Counted from the stretch's first letter, positions 1 to 10,088 are shown. The stretch: 64,000 nt of DNA from Bacilli bacterium (GCA_900770645.1 CAAGKY010000102.1:1-64000); one strand, 5' to 3'. Notes: a model not told the origin generated them from the letters alone. Numbers and translations are program-made.

Positions 1-2
1 AT

Positions 3-281
3 ATTCCTGTTTATTGTTATGGATTACGAACTGATTTTAAAACAAAGTTATTTCCTGGGTCTAAACGATTATTTGAAATTGCTAGTAAAGTTATTGAACT
101 AGAGTCAGTTTGTAGCTGTGGTAATCAAGCAATTGTAAATGCTAGATTTAATAGTAAAGGTAAAATTGTTACCGCAGGAAGTCAAATTGAAATAGGTGGT
201 GACGAACGTTACAGAGCGTTATGTTATTCATGTTGGAAAAAATTATCAGAAAGTAGTATGGAGGTAAAAGCTAATGAGTAA
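3..281 (+). CDS. tdk: Thymidine kinase, C-terminal part (cut by window start)
   Basis: Thymidine kinase phosphorylates thymidine in the salvage route to dTTP. The frame opening at base 3 begins IPVYCYGLRTDF, matches the conserved IPV-CYGLRTDF strand of bacterial thymidine kinases, then FPGSKRLFEIA, a first zinc-site pair CSCG, the QIEIGG thymidine-binding lasso segment and a second Cys pair CYSC. This is the C-terminal 92 residues; the P-loop half lies upstream. Its stop overlaps the next start (ATGAGTAA), implying translational coupling. Trp is UGG. The family is recognised from motifs, so confidence is high despite truncation. Confidence 0.88.
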   Translation: MPVYCYGLRTDFKTKLFPGSKRLFEIASKVIELESVCSCGNQAIVNARFNSKGKIVTAGSQIEIGGDERYRALCYSCWKKLSESSMEVKANE

Positions 282-513
282 AAATTATACCGTTGAAGCA
301 CTTGAGGCATATGCATTATATCACAAAGTTAAATTAGTTGACTTCGAAAATGAAGAGTTTGCTGGTTGGCTAGTTCCTAAAGGTGATAGTTATTATCTAT
401 TATCATTTAATCCATTTGATAACGTATATGTTTTAAAAAGAAGCCACATTAAAAAATTATATCATTTAATGACTGGACAATTAATTCCAAAAACAGTTAA
501 AGAAAATTTTTAG
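274..513 (+). CDS. Small hypothetical protein, coupled to thymidine kinase
   Basis: A 79-residue protein that I do not recognise. Its ATG lies inside the stop of the thymidine kinase gene and a GGAGG-like site (ATGGAGGTAAAAG) precedes it. No membrane segment or known motif is visible. A strong terminator follows at 545-575, ending the thymidine kinase operon. Confidence 0.7.
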   Translation: MSKNYTVEALEAYALYHKVKLVDFENEEFAGWLVPKGDSYYLLSFNPFDNVYVLKRSHIKKLYHLMTGQLIPKTVKENF

Positions 514-544
514 TCTATAATATAAATTATATAATACTTTTAAA

Positions 545-575
545 AAAGAAACTCTTAAACTAGAGTTTCTTTTTT
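545..575 (+). terminator. Intrinsic terminator
   Basis: Perfect 11-bp stem AAAGAAACTCT/AGAGTTTCTTT with a 6-nt loop followed by a T run. Confidence 0.88.
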
Positions 576-606
576 ATAAAAATGTTAAAATTTGGTATAT
601 TTTTTA

Positions 607-624
607 TTGTATTATATAATGTAA
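607..624 (+). promoter_or_regulatory. Early-type promoter E1
   Basis: TTGTATTATATAATG with an upstream TTAAAATTT box; a member of the recurrent TTGTATAATATTAT family, 17 nt before the start of the following gene. Confidence 0.7.
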
Positions 625-640
625 TTATTAGGAGGAAAAC

Positions 641-931
641 ATGGCAGATACTTATACAAAAACTAATTATTTACTAGATTTTTTAAAGCAACTTACAGAC
701 CCAAGACTTTCATTTCTTACAGGAATAAAACTAGTTGAGTTTACTGACTTAGATAGAAAAGTTATCGAGAAAGTCAGTCTTCGAGATTTTACAAATAATT
801 TTGAAAAGTTTATAGACCACTATAGTCATCAGCCAATTTCAGAAATTGAATTTGATGGAAATAAGTTAGTAGTTGTATTTTTTTTACAATTAGCTTATGA
901 GGATTTTGAAGGAGTAAATTTATGGAACTAA
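641..931 (+). CDS. Hypothetical early protein (96 aa)
   Basis: Not recognised. First gene after promoter E1, with GGAGG eight bases before ATG. Acidic, no membrane segment. The last codons overlap the next gene (ATG at 922), so the two are co-translated. Its tryptophan is UGG. Confidence 0.72.
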   Translation: MADTYTKTNYLLDFLKQLTDPRLSFLTGIKLVEFTDLDRKVIEKVSLRDFTNNFEKFIDHYSHQPISEIEFDGNKLVVVFFLQLAYEDFEGVNLWN

Positions 932-1341
932 ATAAATTAACAGCACAAGAATGGTTAGAAATGCTACCTTGTAAAATATATGATAGAAAAGAAAATAAAT
1001 CATATTTAATTATTTCAGTAACAAAAAATGGATTATATTATCACGATACTATTCAATGTCTAAATGACGATGATTTTTCTTGGAGTCCATATGATACAGT
1101 ATTTAGTCCAAGCTATTTACATTTAGATGCTATAACAACGGACTTTGAACTAGGTATTGAACCTACTGGAAAACAAGTTCAATGGTTAACAAAAGCAAAA
1201 TTAATGACTAAATCAATGACTAAACAGGAAGCTTGGAAAATTATGAATGACGCTTTTAAAACTTTAGATTTATCTGCTTACGCTACTAAAAAATATATTA
1301 ACAGTATTGAACAAGAAGTATTTGATTTAGATGTATATTAG
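922..1341 (+). CDS. Hypothetical early protein (139 aa)
   Basis: Not recognised. Soluble, Trp-containing with all tryptophans as UGG. Preceded by GAAGGAG and overlapping its upstream neighbour; the next gene starts 9 bp after its stop, so 641-1832 forms one operon under E1. Confidence 0.72.
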   Translation: MELNKLTAQEWLEMLPCKIYDRKENKSYLIISVTKNGLYYHDTIQCLNDDDFSWSPYDTVFSPSYLHLDAITTDFELGIEPTGKQVQWLTKAKLMTKSMTKQEAWKIMNDAFKTLDLSAYATKKYINSIEQEVFDLDVY

Positions 1342-1349
1342 GAGGTAGA

Positions 1350-1832
1350 ATGTCACCAGAAATTATTTTATTTATTATATTACAAATAGTTAACGTAGTA
1401 TTATCTACAATTAAATCTCTTATTTTAATTAAAGGTTATAAATGGGCCTCAATCATCGCAAATACAATTTATTTTGGTGTATATACGGCAGTATTAAAGC
1501 AATTAACTTTAATTGATAACATTTGGTTATTAATTATTATTACTATGGCCGCTAATTTTTTAGGAACATGGGTAGGCATAGTAATTACTGATAAAGTTCG
1601 AAAAGCTGACTTATGGACGATTGCAACAGTAGTTAAGAAGGAATATATAAAAGATTATAAACAAGCTTTAAATGAAGCTAAGATAAAATATATTTCATAT
1701 CAAACAACTTGGGATGAATGCGCAGCAATAGATATTTTTTCAGAAAATAGGTCACAGAGTAAGGCTATTAAAGAAATTTTACTTAGATTTAATGCAAAAT
1801 ATTCTATTCAGACGTCTCATAGAAATTTATAA
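1350..1832 (+). CDS. Membrane protein, DUF5698/UPF0316-like
   Basis: 160 residues with three hydrophobic helices (about residues 5-25, 32-50, 55-78) followed by a soluble C-terminal domain. The signature ANFLGTWVG then DKVRKADLW resembles UPF0316 (DUF5698) membrane proteins. Function is unknown in that family. GGAGG lies 6 nt before ATG. The family assignment is from memory of the motif and is moderate. Confidence 0.6.
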   Translation: MSPEIILFIILQIVNVVLSTIKSLILIKGYKWASIIANTIYFGVYTAVLKQLTLIDNIWLLIIITMAANFLGTWVGIVITDKVRKADLWTIATVVKKEYIKDYKQALNEAKIKYISYQTTWDECAAIDIFSENRSQSKAIKEILLRFNAKYSIQTSHRNL

Positions 1833-1841
1833 TACTAGATT

Positions 1842-1868
1842 ATTCTCCTTTTTTAGGAGAATTTTTTA
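1842..1868 (+). terminator. Intrinsic terminator
   Basis: ATTCTCC/GGAGAAT stem with a T-rich loop followed by TTTTTT. Confidence 0.85.
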
Positions 1869-1904
1869 TAAAAATTAAATTTTTGTAAAATTTTACCAAT
1901 TATT

Positions 1905-1920
1905 TATCGTATTATATTAT
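1905..1920 (+). promoter_or_regulatory. Early-type promoter E2
   Basis: TATCGTATTATATTAT, variant with TCG in place of TTG, before the gene at 1951. Confidence 0.6.
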
Positions 1921-1950
1921 ATAAATTATAAAAAAAGAAAGGAAGAAAAA

Positions 1951-2235
1951 ATGAGAAGTAGTAAATATTTAGGAATGGTATTTGATAATTGTTGGACAGT
2001 CATTCGTGCAAGTAAGACTGATGCTACTCATACTAGATTTACACTAGTGCGTCCTACTAGTGACAATAAAGCGTATAAGCATATTACATTAATGGGAAAT
2101 GAGCTAGCTAAAATCGCTAGAGGAGAAAGAACAGTAGAATCTTATTTAGATGGAAAGTTATTTCAAAAAAACAAATTAAAACGTAATATTTTTAGAAACA
2201 ATATCTTTTATGTCTTTGAAAAAATAGGTGAGTAA
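1951..2235 (+). CDS. Hypothetical early protein (94 aa)
   Basis: Not recognised. Basic, with a Lys/Arg-rich C-terminus that would suit nucleic-acid binding. The start follows AGAAAGGAAG. Separated from the next gene by 2 bp. Confidence 0.68.
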   Translation: MRSSKYLGMVFDNCWTVIRASKTDATHTRFTLVRPTSDNKAYKHITLMGNELAKIARGERTVESYLDGKLFQKNKLKRNIFRNNIFYVFEKIGE

Positions 2236-2237
2236 AT

Positions 2238-2528
2238 ATGGCAAGTAGAATTTACAGTTATGCAGATAAAGTTGGAACTGTCTCGAATGTATTAAGAGCA
2301 CATCGAGCAGAAATTCGTTCTATAGAAAAATTAGATGAAGCAAAGAGTTTTACGATTAATGTATTAGCTTCAGAAGCAAAGATTAGTGGTACAACAGCTG
2401 TAAAGTATATTGATTGGATTAAAAACAATATTCATAACATTAATCACTTACATAACTATGTTGATGCAGTAATTAGACGTGGTGAAGAGTATCCAACAGA
2501 CTCATTAAGATATCAAAATTGGAATTAA
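2238..2528 (+). CDS. Hypothetical early protein, possible helix-turn-helix (96 aa)
   Basis: Not recognised. The middle of the protein (residues about 35-60, VLASEAKISGTTAVKYIDWI) has the spacing of a helix-turn-helix, suggesting DNA binding; this is inference only. Directly follows the basic protein at 1951-2235 under promoter E2. Confidence 0.65.
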   Translation: MASRIYSYADKVGTVSNVLRAHRAEIRSIEKLDEAKSFTINVLASEAKISGTTAVKYIDWIKNNIHNINHLHNYVDAVIRRGEEYPTDSLRYQNWN

Positions 2529-2561
2529 TTTTAATTTAGTATTAAAATTTACTTCAAAACG

Positions 2562-2578
2562 TTGTATAATATATCATA
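2562..2578 (+). promoter_or_regulatory. Early-type promoter E3
   Basis: TTGTATAATATATCATA, followed by a GGAGG ribosome site and ATG at 2601. Confidence 0.7.
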
Positions 2579-2600
2579 TTAGTTTTATTTGGAGGTAATT

Positions 2601-2828
2601 ATGAATAATAAAAGATTTTCTTTAGAAGATTTACAGAATAAAGATGTTGAAAATTGCTATGTTGCATTATTAAGTTATTTAAATAGTATTCCTCTTGGAA
2701 ACGCTCGTGAGTGTGCTTCTGGTAAAGTGTGGGTAGAGCTAGTTGGAGTACTAGACATTGATGGCTTACCATTTGAAGTTACGATGAGTATTGAAGATTA
2801 TGATAACATAAAAAAAATTACAAAATAA
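2601..2828 (+). CDS. Hypothetical early protein (75 aa)
   Basis: Not recognised. The start at 2601 is chosen because GGAGG lies six bases upstream; an in-frame TTG at 2589 would overlap that site. Single tryptophan is UGG. Confidence 0.68.
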   Translation: MNNKRFSLEDLQNKDVENCYVALLSYLNSIPLGNARECASGKVWVELVGVLDIDGLPFEVTMSIEDYDNIKKITK

Positions 2829-2856
2829 TTAAAATTTATAATAAGAAGGTGAATGT

Positions 2857-3234
2857 GTGAAGATAAGAGAAATGATAGAAAGATCAAAAAGTGTTCGTGA
2901 GATTAAGAAGATGAAGCCAATTTGCGGATTTGAAGATTATTTAATTAGTAACTCTGGAAGAGTCTATAGCTTAAAGAGTAATAAGTTTTTAGCAATAGGT
3001 AATAACGCAACTGGTGGTTATTATTATGTAGATTTGTACAAAAATGGTAAAAAATATCGTAAACGAGTTCATGTAGCAGTTATGGAAGCTTATTCAAAAA
3101 AACCTGACTTATTTTATGAGATTGATCACATTGATGGAAATAAAGCTAATAATAATTTAAATAATTTAGAATACGTAACGCACGCTGAAAATATTAGACG
3201 ATATCATTTAAGAAAATGCGTAGTTAATTCTTAA
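2857..3234 (+). CDS. HNH homing endonuclease with NUMOD4 module
   Basis: 125 residues. The N-terminal half holds a NUMOD4-like segment (GFEDYLISNSGRVYSL) and the C-terminal half an HNH nuclease core (IDHIDGNKANNNLNNLEYVTH) with the typical His-Asn pattern. Such proteins make site-specific cuts that spread their own gene. It starts with GTG after AAGGTG. It is free-standing; I see no intron core around it. Unlike the late-promoter endonucleases elsewhere in the window, it has no in-frame UGA. Confidence 0.87.
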   Translation: MKIREMIERSKSVREIKKMKPICGFEDYLISNSGRVYSLKSNKFLAIGNNATGGYYYVDLYKNGKKYRKRVHVAVMEAYSKKPDLFYEIDHIDGNKANNNLNNLEYVTHAENIRRYHLRKCVVNS

Positions 3235-3244
3235 AGTAAACTGA

Positions 3245-3270
3245 GGTTGTATTAATTTACAACCTTTTTA
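3245..3270 (+). terminator. Intrinsic terminator abutting promoter E4
   Basis: GGTTGT/ACAACC stem, 8-nt loop, then TTTTTA; the T run runs into promoter E4. Confidence 0.78.
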
Positions 3271-3286
3271 TTGTATAATATTATAT
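3271..3286 (+). promoter_or_regulatory. Early-type promoter E4
   Basis: TTGTATAATATTATAT, close to consensus, before the methylase gene. Confidence 0.75.
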
Positions 3287-3306
3287 ACGAACTAAAGAGG
3301 TAAAAT

Positions 3307-3885
3307 ATGTCAAAAAAATCTATTAACACATTAGGTGCAACAAATCATAGCAAAAAAGAACGAAGTAAACTAGATTATTATGGAACAGACCCAAGTGCAG
3401 TTAGAGCATTGTTAAAAGTTGAGCAATTTACTCATAATATTTGGGAACCTACTGCTGGACATCATAATATAGTGAATGTATTAAAAGAATTCAATTACGA
3501 AGTCAGATCTACTGATATTTTTGATTATGGATTTAATGACGAGCTCATAGATTTTTTAGCTATTTCAAGTTCTCTTAATCGTGATAAATTTGAAGACATT
3601 ATAATGAATCCACCATACTATAACGCAGGACCGTTCGTTCAAAAAGCTTTAGATTTAGTACAGCCTGGCAGAAAAGTTGCAGCATTTTTACGACTATTGT
3701 TTTTAGAAGGTCAAGGAAGATACGAAAATATTTTTAGAGATAATCCTCCTAAAACTATTTATATATTTAGTAAACGTCAAGTATGTTCAAAAGTAGATGA
3801 TTTTACTGAAGGTTCAGCTGTTGCATATTGCTGGATTATTTGGGAAAAAGGTTTTACTGGAGATCCAGTAATTAAATGGATATAA
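3307..3885 (+). CDS. DNA adenine methyltransferase-like protein
   Basis: 192 residues. A Rossmann-type N-terminal region contains EPTAGHHNIVNVL (SAM-binding motif I position) and residues about 97-103 read DIIMNPPYY, the catalytic NPPY motif of N6-adenine methylases. It probably methylates phage DNA, perhaps to block host restriction. Short for the family, with no clear target-recognition domain. All four tryptophans are UGG, including WIIWE. Followed by an early operon (3905-5209). Confidence 0.8.
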   Translation: MSKKSINTLGATNHSKKERSKLDYYGTDPSAVRALLKVEQFTHNIWEPTAGHHNIVNVLKEFNYEVRSTDIFDYGFNDELIDFLAISSSLNRDKFEDIIMNPPYYNAGPFVQKALDLVQPGRKVAAFLRLLFLEGQGRYENIFRDNPPKTIYIFSKRQVCSKVDDFTEGSAVAYCWIIWEKGFTGDPVIKWI

Positions 3886-3904
3886 AAATTTAGGAGGTTT
3901 ATTT

Positions 3905-4357
3905 ATGAAAAGACAAGAATATGGAAAACCAGATGTAAATTTAAGCTGGATTATTGCGGCCGATTCTTACGCCAAAGAAAAATTTAAAGTTACATTAGAC
4001 ACAGAAAAAGGTAAACTACAATTAGCAGATACTATTTTAATGCTATTAGAACAAGGCAATGAGATTAGAATTGGAACAGATGGGTACTGTTTAGTTTTAG
4101 AGGCGAATATGGCAGAAGATGAATTTACTGATGCCTGTTATCAATATATAGATGATCAACATTTTGTAGGAGAACTTACTAAAGATGGCTGTTATCCAGA
4201 CTATTATCCAGAAGCAGTTAGTAATGCCATAAAAAATGTAATAGATATTATGGCGGATAATTTACCACAGTCGGTCTCTGAGGAGTTCGCTGAAGCTGAA
4301 AAAGAAATTTATAAACAATATTCAAATTATTTAAAAGAGGATGATGCTGATGAGTAA
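3905..4357 (+). CDS. Hypothetical early acidic protein (150 aa)
   Basis: Not recognised. Strongly acidic C-terminus. GGAGG precedes ATG. Its stop overlaps the start of the next gene (4350), so they are translationally coupled. Confidence 0.7.
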   Translation: MKRQEYGKPDVNLSWIIAADSYAKEKFKVTLDTEKGKLQLADTILMLLEQGNEIRIGTDGYCLVLEANMAEDEFTDACYQYIDDQHFVGELTKDGCYPDYYPEAVSNAIKNVIDIMADNLPQSVSEEFAEAEKEIYKQYSNYLKEDDADE

Positions 4358-4952
4358 ATTTAGTGGAAAATGTGATTTATATGATCATGTGATGATGGAA
4401 AAAACTTATCCAGATCCAAAAAATCCTAACATTTTAATTAGTGATGAATTAGAATGTTTTGAAATATTCAAAAAGAAAACTGGTGGAATTTTACATCAAT
4501 GTCATAAAGTTAAATTAGATGACTGGAATATTGATTATTGGATTAATTATTATAATAATCCAGAACGTTTGTCAAAAGAAGCTCATACAACTATTAAAGA
4601 AGATAAACGCTGTAAAGATGGTAAAAAAGAAATTACTACCTATACTTATAAGTACTGGGGAAAAACTTATAACTCTTTAAAAGAACTAAATAATAATGGA
4701 TTTTACGGAACTATTGAAATTAAATTTAATACATTATTAGATTTACTTCCATACTATCCATATATTGTTACAATGATGGCTTGTGATCAAGAACAAGAAA
4801 CAATTTATATTTCTAATTCGTCTTATGTTGATTCATATGTAAAAGATGTTGTTAATTATTCCGAACCTAACTTTAGGATGATTGAAATATATCGAGAAGA
4901 GTTAAAAAAGCACTATGTAAAAGTAATTAATGAATATGGATTAATTGAATAG
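4350..4952 (+). CDS. Hypothetical early protein (200 aa)
   Basis: Not recognised. The start at 4350 (MSKFSGKC) is preferred because AGAGG lies about 8 bases upstream; an alternative ATG at 4341 adds three residues. Tryptophans are UGG. Soluble, rich in Tyr and Asn. Confidence 0.68.
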   Translation: MSKFSGKCDLYDHVMMEKTYPDPKNPNILISDELECFEIFKKKTGGILHQCHKVKLDDWNIDYWINYYNNPERLSKEAHTTIKEDKRCKDGKKEITTYTYKYWGKTYNSLKELNNNGFYGTIEIKFNTLLDLLPYYPYIVTMMACDQEQETIYISNSSYVDSYVKDVVNYSEPNFRMIEIYREELKKHYVKVINEYGLIE

Positions 4953-4963
4953 GAGTGAATTGA

Positions 4964-5209
4964 GTGATAGATTTTGTTGCAAATATAGAATATGTAAATA
5001 GAAAACAAGAAATAATTGAAAAAACAATTTCTGTACTAAAAGATTTAGAAGATTATAAACTAATTAGTGCGCCAGAAAATGTAGCTGAGATTAAAAAAGC
5101 TATTACTTCTTTAGATAATATTAAGATTAGTTTGAATAAATTAGAAGCTACTTTAACAGCACTATTTTATGAAGAAGCTGAGTTTATTTCATCTTGTTAC
5201 TCAGAATAG
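4964..5209 (+). CDS. Hypothetical coiled-coil early protein (81 aa)
   Basis: Not recognised. Starts with GTG after AGGAGTG. Predicted almost wholly helical with a heptad-like pattern. Last gene before the late block; terminator at 5263-5297. Confidence 0.65.
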   Translation: MIDFVANIEYVNRKQEIIEKTISVLKDLEDYKLISAPENVAEIKKAITSLDNIKISLNKLEATLTALFYEEAEFISSCYSE

Positions 5210-5262
5210 TTTTGAATACTCGTTTAGTCTATAATTTACTGACTAGTACTGAGAACTAATTT

Positions 5263-5297
5263 AAATAGCATCATATGAATTCGATGCTATTTTTTTA
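5263..5297 (+). terminator. Intrinsic terminator
   Basis: AAATAGCATC/GATGCTATTT stem followed by TTTTTATT; separates the early operon from the first late-type promoter. Confidence 0.88.
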
Positions 5298-5335
5298 TTG
5301 TAAATAGTTAAAAATGAGATCTTTCTATAAATAAA

Positions 5336-5353
5336 TTGGCTAAATTAAATGAT
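5336..5353 (+). promoter_or_regulatory. Late-type promoter L1
   Basis: TTGGCTAAATTAAATGAT, a member of the recurrent TTGCTAAATTAAATG family. The first gene downstream has an in-frame UGA. Confidence 0.65.
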
Positions 5354-5395
5354 ATTGTTGATAAGACATATAAAAATTCTTTAAGGAGGTTCTAA

Positions 5396-5731
5396 ATGAA
5401 TAGACTAGAAGAACTATTACTAAAAATAGTCAATAAAGAGCCTATTGGAAAATGAGGTTGTGAAAATAGATTAGAGCAATACTTGTTTTGCATTATTGCA
5501 AAAGGTACTCCTGAAGCGACTGAAGAGTATGAAAAAATAAGATCATTAGATGGAAAAGTAGAAATAAACGGATTAGAAGCTTATTTAGATCTTATTTACA
5601 ATATGACTCCAAATGGAACTAGTGAAATTATTGGCGAAATTATCGCTGCTAGACTTGAACAGGTTGACCCAGAACCTACTATAGAACCAGTTGAAGTTAT
5701 TAGTGGTCGATTAGAAGAAATAAAAGAATAG
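5396..5731 (+). CDS. Late protein with UGA at codon 20 (111 aa)
   Basis: Not recognised. ATG at 5396 follows AAGGAGG. Codon 20 is UGA (5453-5455); with UGA as Trp the frame runs to TAG at 5729. In the standard code only a 19-residue peptide would form. Acidic, likely small structural or accessory tail protein given its place at the head of the tail-fibre block. Confidence 0.75.
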
Positions 5732-5741
5732 GAGAAAAATA

Positions 5742-5966
5742 ATGGCAACATATAGACTATGATTAACTATTAAGGACAGTACTGGAAAGACTAAAGAGAT
5801 TGACGGTGGTACTATTAATGTTGATCTTACAAAATTAACTGATTTAGAAGTTGATACTTTATCTGCTGTTTTAGACCCAATCTACGTTACAGATAAAGAA
5901 GTAGAAGAAGTTGTATCAAATGCTGACACTATTAAATACTCTGATTTTAAATTAAAAGAAGAATAG
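5742..5966 (+). CDS. Small late protein with UGA at codon 7 (74 aa)
   Basis: Not recognised. Begins MATYRLW with UGA as codon 7, so it is missed under the standard code. Preceded by AGGAG, 10 bp after its upstream neighbour, and 15 bp before the collagen-like fibre gene. Length and place suggest a small virion or chaperone-type partner. Confidence 0.72.
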
Positions 5967-5981
5967 TAAGGAGACGTAATA

Positions 5982-8507
5982 ATGATAGATTTTAAAGATT
6001 TTAAGATAAAGCGTGGTCCTGCTAAAGATCTTCATAGTCCGAGACTTATCGTAGAAGAAGGATATTGATATCTAAGTACTGATTCTGCTGAGTTATTTAT
6101 TGGTATTGTAGTAGATGGTATACCACAATTAAAACCAATTAATGATACTTTATTTGAGGCTAAACTAGCAAATTATGCTACAGTAGATTTTGTAAGAGAG
6201 GCTTTAGAGAGTATCGATATTCCAGAAATTAGTGTAGACGATTTTGCGACAAAAGAAGAATTAAATAATAAGGCTGATACTAGTTATGTAGATGAAAAAG
6301 TAGCTAATATTGTTAGTTCTGAAGGACTTGCAACAGAAGAATGAGTAAAAAAACAAAACTACTTAACTGAGCATATAGATATTTCTGGAAAACAAGATAT
6401 TATTGATGATCTAGAAGAGCTTAGAATTGGTGCAGCTTTAGGTAAAACTGCTCTTCAAGAAATTCCTACTGATTATGCTAAGAAGGACGACTTATTTAAT
6501 AAAGATTACAATGAGTTAATTAATAAGCCTGAAGGATTAGCGACAGAGTCTTTTGTATTAGAAAAAATAGCTGAAGCTGAAATTGGTGAGAAAGAAATAG
6601 ATCTATCAGTTTATGCTAAAAAAGAAGATCTATTCAGTAAAGACTATTATGACTTAGAAAATAGACCAGATATTCCAGAAGCTTACGATGACAAAGAAGT
6701 TCGTAATTTAATTGCGAATAAAGCTGAAAGTTCATATGTAGACGAAAAAATTTTAGAGATTAATAGTAAAATCGATACCTTAGAGTCACATGAGCCATAC
6801 GATGACTCTGAGTTACGTGAACTACTCAACGGAAAGTCCGACAAAGATCATAAGCATGACGAATACATTCAAGATTTATCTCATTTAGCTACAAAAGAAG
6901 AGTTATCTAACTATATAACTGAAGATATTTTAAATTCTAAAGGTTATATTACAGACGTATCTGAAAAGCAAGATATAATTGAAGATTTAAGTGAAATCAG
7001 AGCAAATGCAGAATTAGGTAAAACTGCCTTACAAGCTATTCCTGAAGAGTTTATTACAGAATCTGAATTAGAAGCTAAAGGATATTTAACAGATCATCAA
7101 AGTTTAGATAATTATTATAATAAAACAGAAGTTGACAATTTAATTAATAGTATAGAATTGACTCCTGGTCAAAATGGTATTGATGGAAAAGACGGAGAAA
7201 AAGGTGAACAAGGTGAAGCTGGTAAATCGGCTTATCAAATCTGATTAGATCTAGGAAATACTGGAACTGAGCAAAATTTTATTGATTCACTTAAAGGCGA
7301 ACAGGGAATCCAAGGTATCCAAGGTGAACCTGGAGTTCAAGGAGAAAAAGGTGAACGTGGAGAGCAAGGTCTTCAGGGGCCACAAGGTGAATCTGGTAAA
7401 GACGGATTAACTACAGCAGTTAAAGTTGGAACAACTACTTATACTCACGAAAATGGCGTTATTAATCTTCCTAATTTTGTTGATAGTGATTATGTGACAG
7501 AGTATGTAGGCTCTGAACTTGACGATAGAGTTACCACAATAGGTAGTCAAATAGCTGCTAATTATGCTACTAAGACATATGTTGATGATGCTATTAATAA
7601 TGCATTAACTCCAGATAACCTTCCAGATGTGTTACCTGATGTATTACCTGAAGTTATTCCTACTGCTGTAACTTTAAAAGATTTACAAATTGGCGAAACC
7701 TTTACTACAGACGTGACAGTTGGTAAGTTAGAAGCTGGTACAGAGATTAAATCAGAAATGACTTTTGGCGAATTATTAAAAGCTGTTTTCGGAGTTAGAT
7801 GTAATCATGATTGACAAGAAGCAACATGTACTGAACCTAAGACTTGTAAACTTTGTGGAACTACCGAAGGAGTAGCATTAGGACACAATCCGTTACCAGC
7901 GGTAGAAGAAAATAGAGTTGAACCAACAACTACTTCAGTAGGAAGCTATGAATCAGTAGTTTACTGTAATAGATGTGATGAAGAACTAAGTCGTGAAACT
8001 ATTGAAATTCCAATGTTAGCACCTGAAGAACCAGAAATTCCAGAAGGATTAATTGGTGATATTATAACAAATAAACGTGAAATGTATGTAGTTAACCACG
8101 ACGGTTCATTGGAAGCAATTCCGTTTGAAATAAACATTTTATCTGAAGAGCAAGCAGCACAAGAACCTAATAGATCTGGTTTTTACCAAGTAGTTACAAA
8201 TGAAGGTAATACTTTAGAAGCTGGCTATCATGATTTATCAGTATTAAATCCAGAATGAGTTTATATGGTAGTACTTCCTAAAGAAGTAAAAGCAGAAAAT
8301 ATTAGTGTACAAACTTTCTCAGATGAAGATCAAATTTGAGAAGATAGTACATTCGAACTTACCAATGATGTAGATATTGTTGCTGACATTTGTGATATTT
8401 ATGAAATGGATATAAGTGCTATAAATCCAGAAACACACACTGTATGAGTATCAGTGACTGAGCAACTTTGTACAGGAAGTAAAATAAGATATATAATAAC
8501 AGACTAA
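5982..8507 (+). CDS. Collagen-like tail fibre protein (841 aa, UGA-recoded)
   Basis: Built only when UGA is Trp: in-frame UGA occurs near 6066, 6342, 7242, 7812, 8256 and further on. The N-terminus (FKIKRGPAKDLHSPRL, then WYLSTDSAELFIG) resembles the fibre-attachment module shared with five neighbours. The middle repeats TKEELNN and DDSELRELL units, then a Gly-X-Y collagen stretch (about residues 400-470). A double CxxC region (CTEPKTCKLCG and CNRCDEE) follows, then a C-terminal receptor-type domain. Trimeric fibres of this design bind host surfaces. Confidence 0.87.
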
Positions 8508-8528
8508 TGTAAAGGAGCTAAATAATTT

Positions 8529-8954
8529 ATGGCGGTAATGAAAAAAGATCAATTATTGTATATTGGGCGTGGTCCATTAGATTCTAGATCGCTAGTCACT
8601 AGATATGATGACCTTTTTAAGGATACTACATGAGTAAAAAGTGTAAAAGCAGATGATGGCACTACTCAAAACATTTGTGTTGCACATAATGGTATGATTG
8701 TAGCTGTTTGACGTAATACTACTGATACCACTAAAAATGGTATTTATTTCTTACACGATCCAAATGTAGTAAAAACAACAGTAGACCCAGACTATAAGAA
8801 TGAAGCAAACTGACATCGCTTAGATAAAAATGATGGCAGTGACATTAGTGAAGTAATTTCAAGACTCGCAGCTCTTGAAGAAAGCTTTGAAGAACATGCA
8901 GAAAGTGCTCCGCAAATCACTAAGATTTGTGGAGGAACCGCTTTCGGTGAATAG
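8529..8954 (+). CDS. Late virion-type protein (141 aa, UGA-recoded)
   Basis: Not recognised by name. UGA supplies Trp in DTTWVKSV, AVWRNTT and ANWHRLD, all in a Trp-rich beta-type region that resembles sugar-binding or fibre-tip domains; the C-terminal quarter is helical. Lies between two fibre genes in the same orientation. Confidence 0.75.
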
Positions 8955-9020
8955 TGGTTTTATTCTAGTAATTCTAGATAAAATATATAAAAAGATAAAT
9001 TTATAAAGGAGAAAGACTAA

Positions 9021-10088
9021 ATGGCACAAACTATTAATACAATTATTGTGTTAAGAAATGACCAAACAACTAACTGAGAAATCTCCTCTTATGTTATGCT
9101 TAAAGGTGAAGTTGGTATTGGTTATTTAAAAAATGGTAATGTTATTGCTAAGTTAGGTAATGGTGTCGATACTTGGAAAGACCTTCCTCAAATCGAAGGT
9201 GTATTCGAAGACGACGTAACATTAACTTATAACTTTGGTAAATACACTATCGATTCAACAGTTGGTTATGTAAACGCTGGTGGTAAGGGTATGACTACTT
9301 CAGAATGGCTAATTGATGCCTTATCAGTAATTCAAGACCCAAATATTACTCAACCTGAATGTTCATTATCAGCTTCTTGCACTGGTTCTGGAGCAGAAAT
9401 TGGTTCAAAAATTACTAAGATCAATTGGGACGGAAATACAACTTTTGGAGAATACGAATACGGTCCAGAAACTGGTTTAAGCGAAGCTAATAGAACTTGA
9501 ACAATTTCTAATAATATTAATGATTTAACTTCTGAAGACGAAGATGGAAGTTTTGTAGTTGATATTCAATTAGATCAAGAAGCTAGTAAAACATATGCAG
9601 TGATTACTGGTAAATGCGTTTTAGACGCTTCAGAAGCTGCTTATGCAAAAAATAATGTTGGTGCAACAACTACTTTACGCGTAAGTGGTTTAGATATTAC
9701 TAAGACCGCTAATGCTACTGCTACAGCTTATAGAAAACCTTTCTGAGGCGTTCTTACTCCTGAAAGCGTAATTGATGTTGAAAACTTAACAAGTGAAATT
9801 ATTAGAGGATTACCACAAAGTGGAACTTCAACAAAAGGTTTACCAAAATCTATTTCAGTTCCAGCAGGAACTCAAATGGTAATCTTTGCTGCAAAAGCTG
9901 GTGCTTATAGCTCATTAACTGCTACAGATGATAAAGCTATGAATGCAACAGTAGGATTTACAAAAGTAGCTGATGCAGTTCAAGTTAAAGGTGCTAATGA
10001 CTTTACTGCAACAGCCTACGATATTTGGTATGTTGACTGGCAAGCTGGTATTGGTTCAGCTAAACAATTAACATTAAAATGGGCATAA
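9021..10088 (+). CDS. Tail fibre/appendage protein with shared N-terminal module (355 aa)
   Basis: N-terminus TIIVLRNDQTTNWEISSYV, then GEVGIGY and AKLGNGVDTWKDLPQ, matches the module found at 12679, 14598, 22656 and 23071 (R-G...W...L..GE...K.GDG...LP). UGA and UGG both encode Trp in this gene: UGA at the NWEISS, RTWTIS and PFWGVL positions, UGG in DTWKDL, SEWLID and YDIWYVDW. A central Ig-like region (ECSLSASCTGSGAEIG) suggests a carbohydrate-binding or decoration role. Confidence 0.83.
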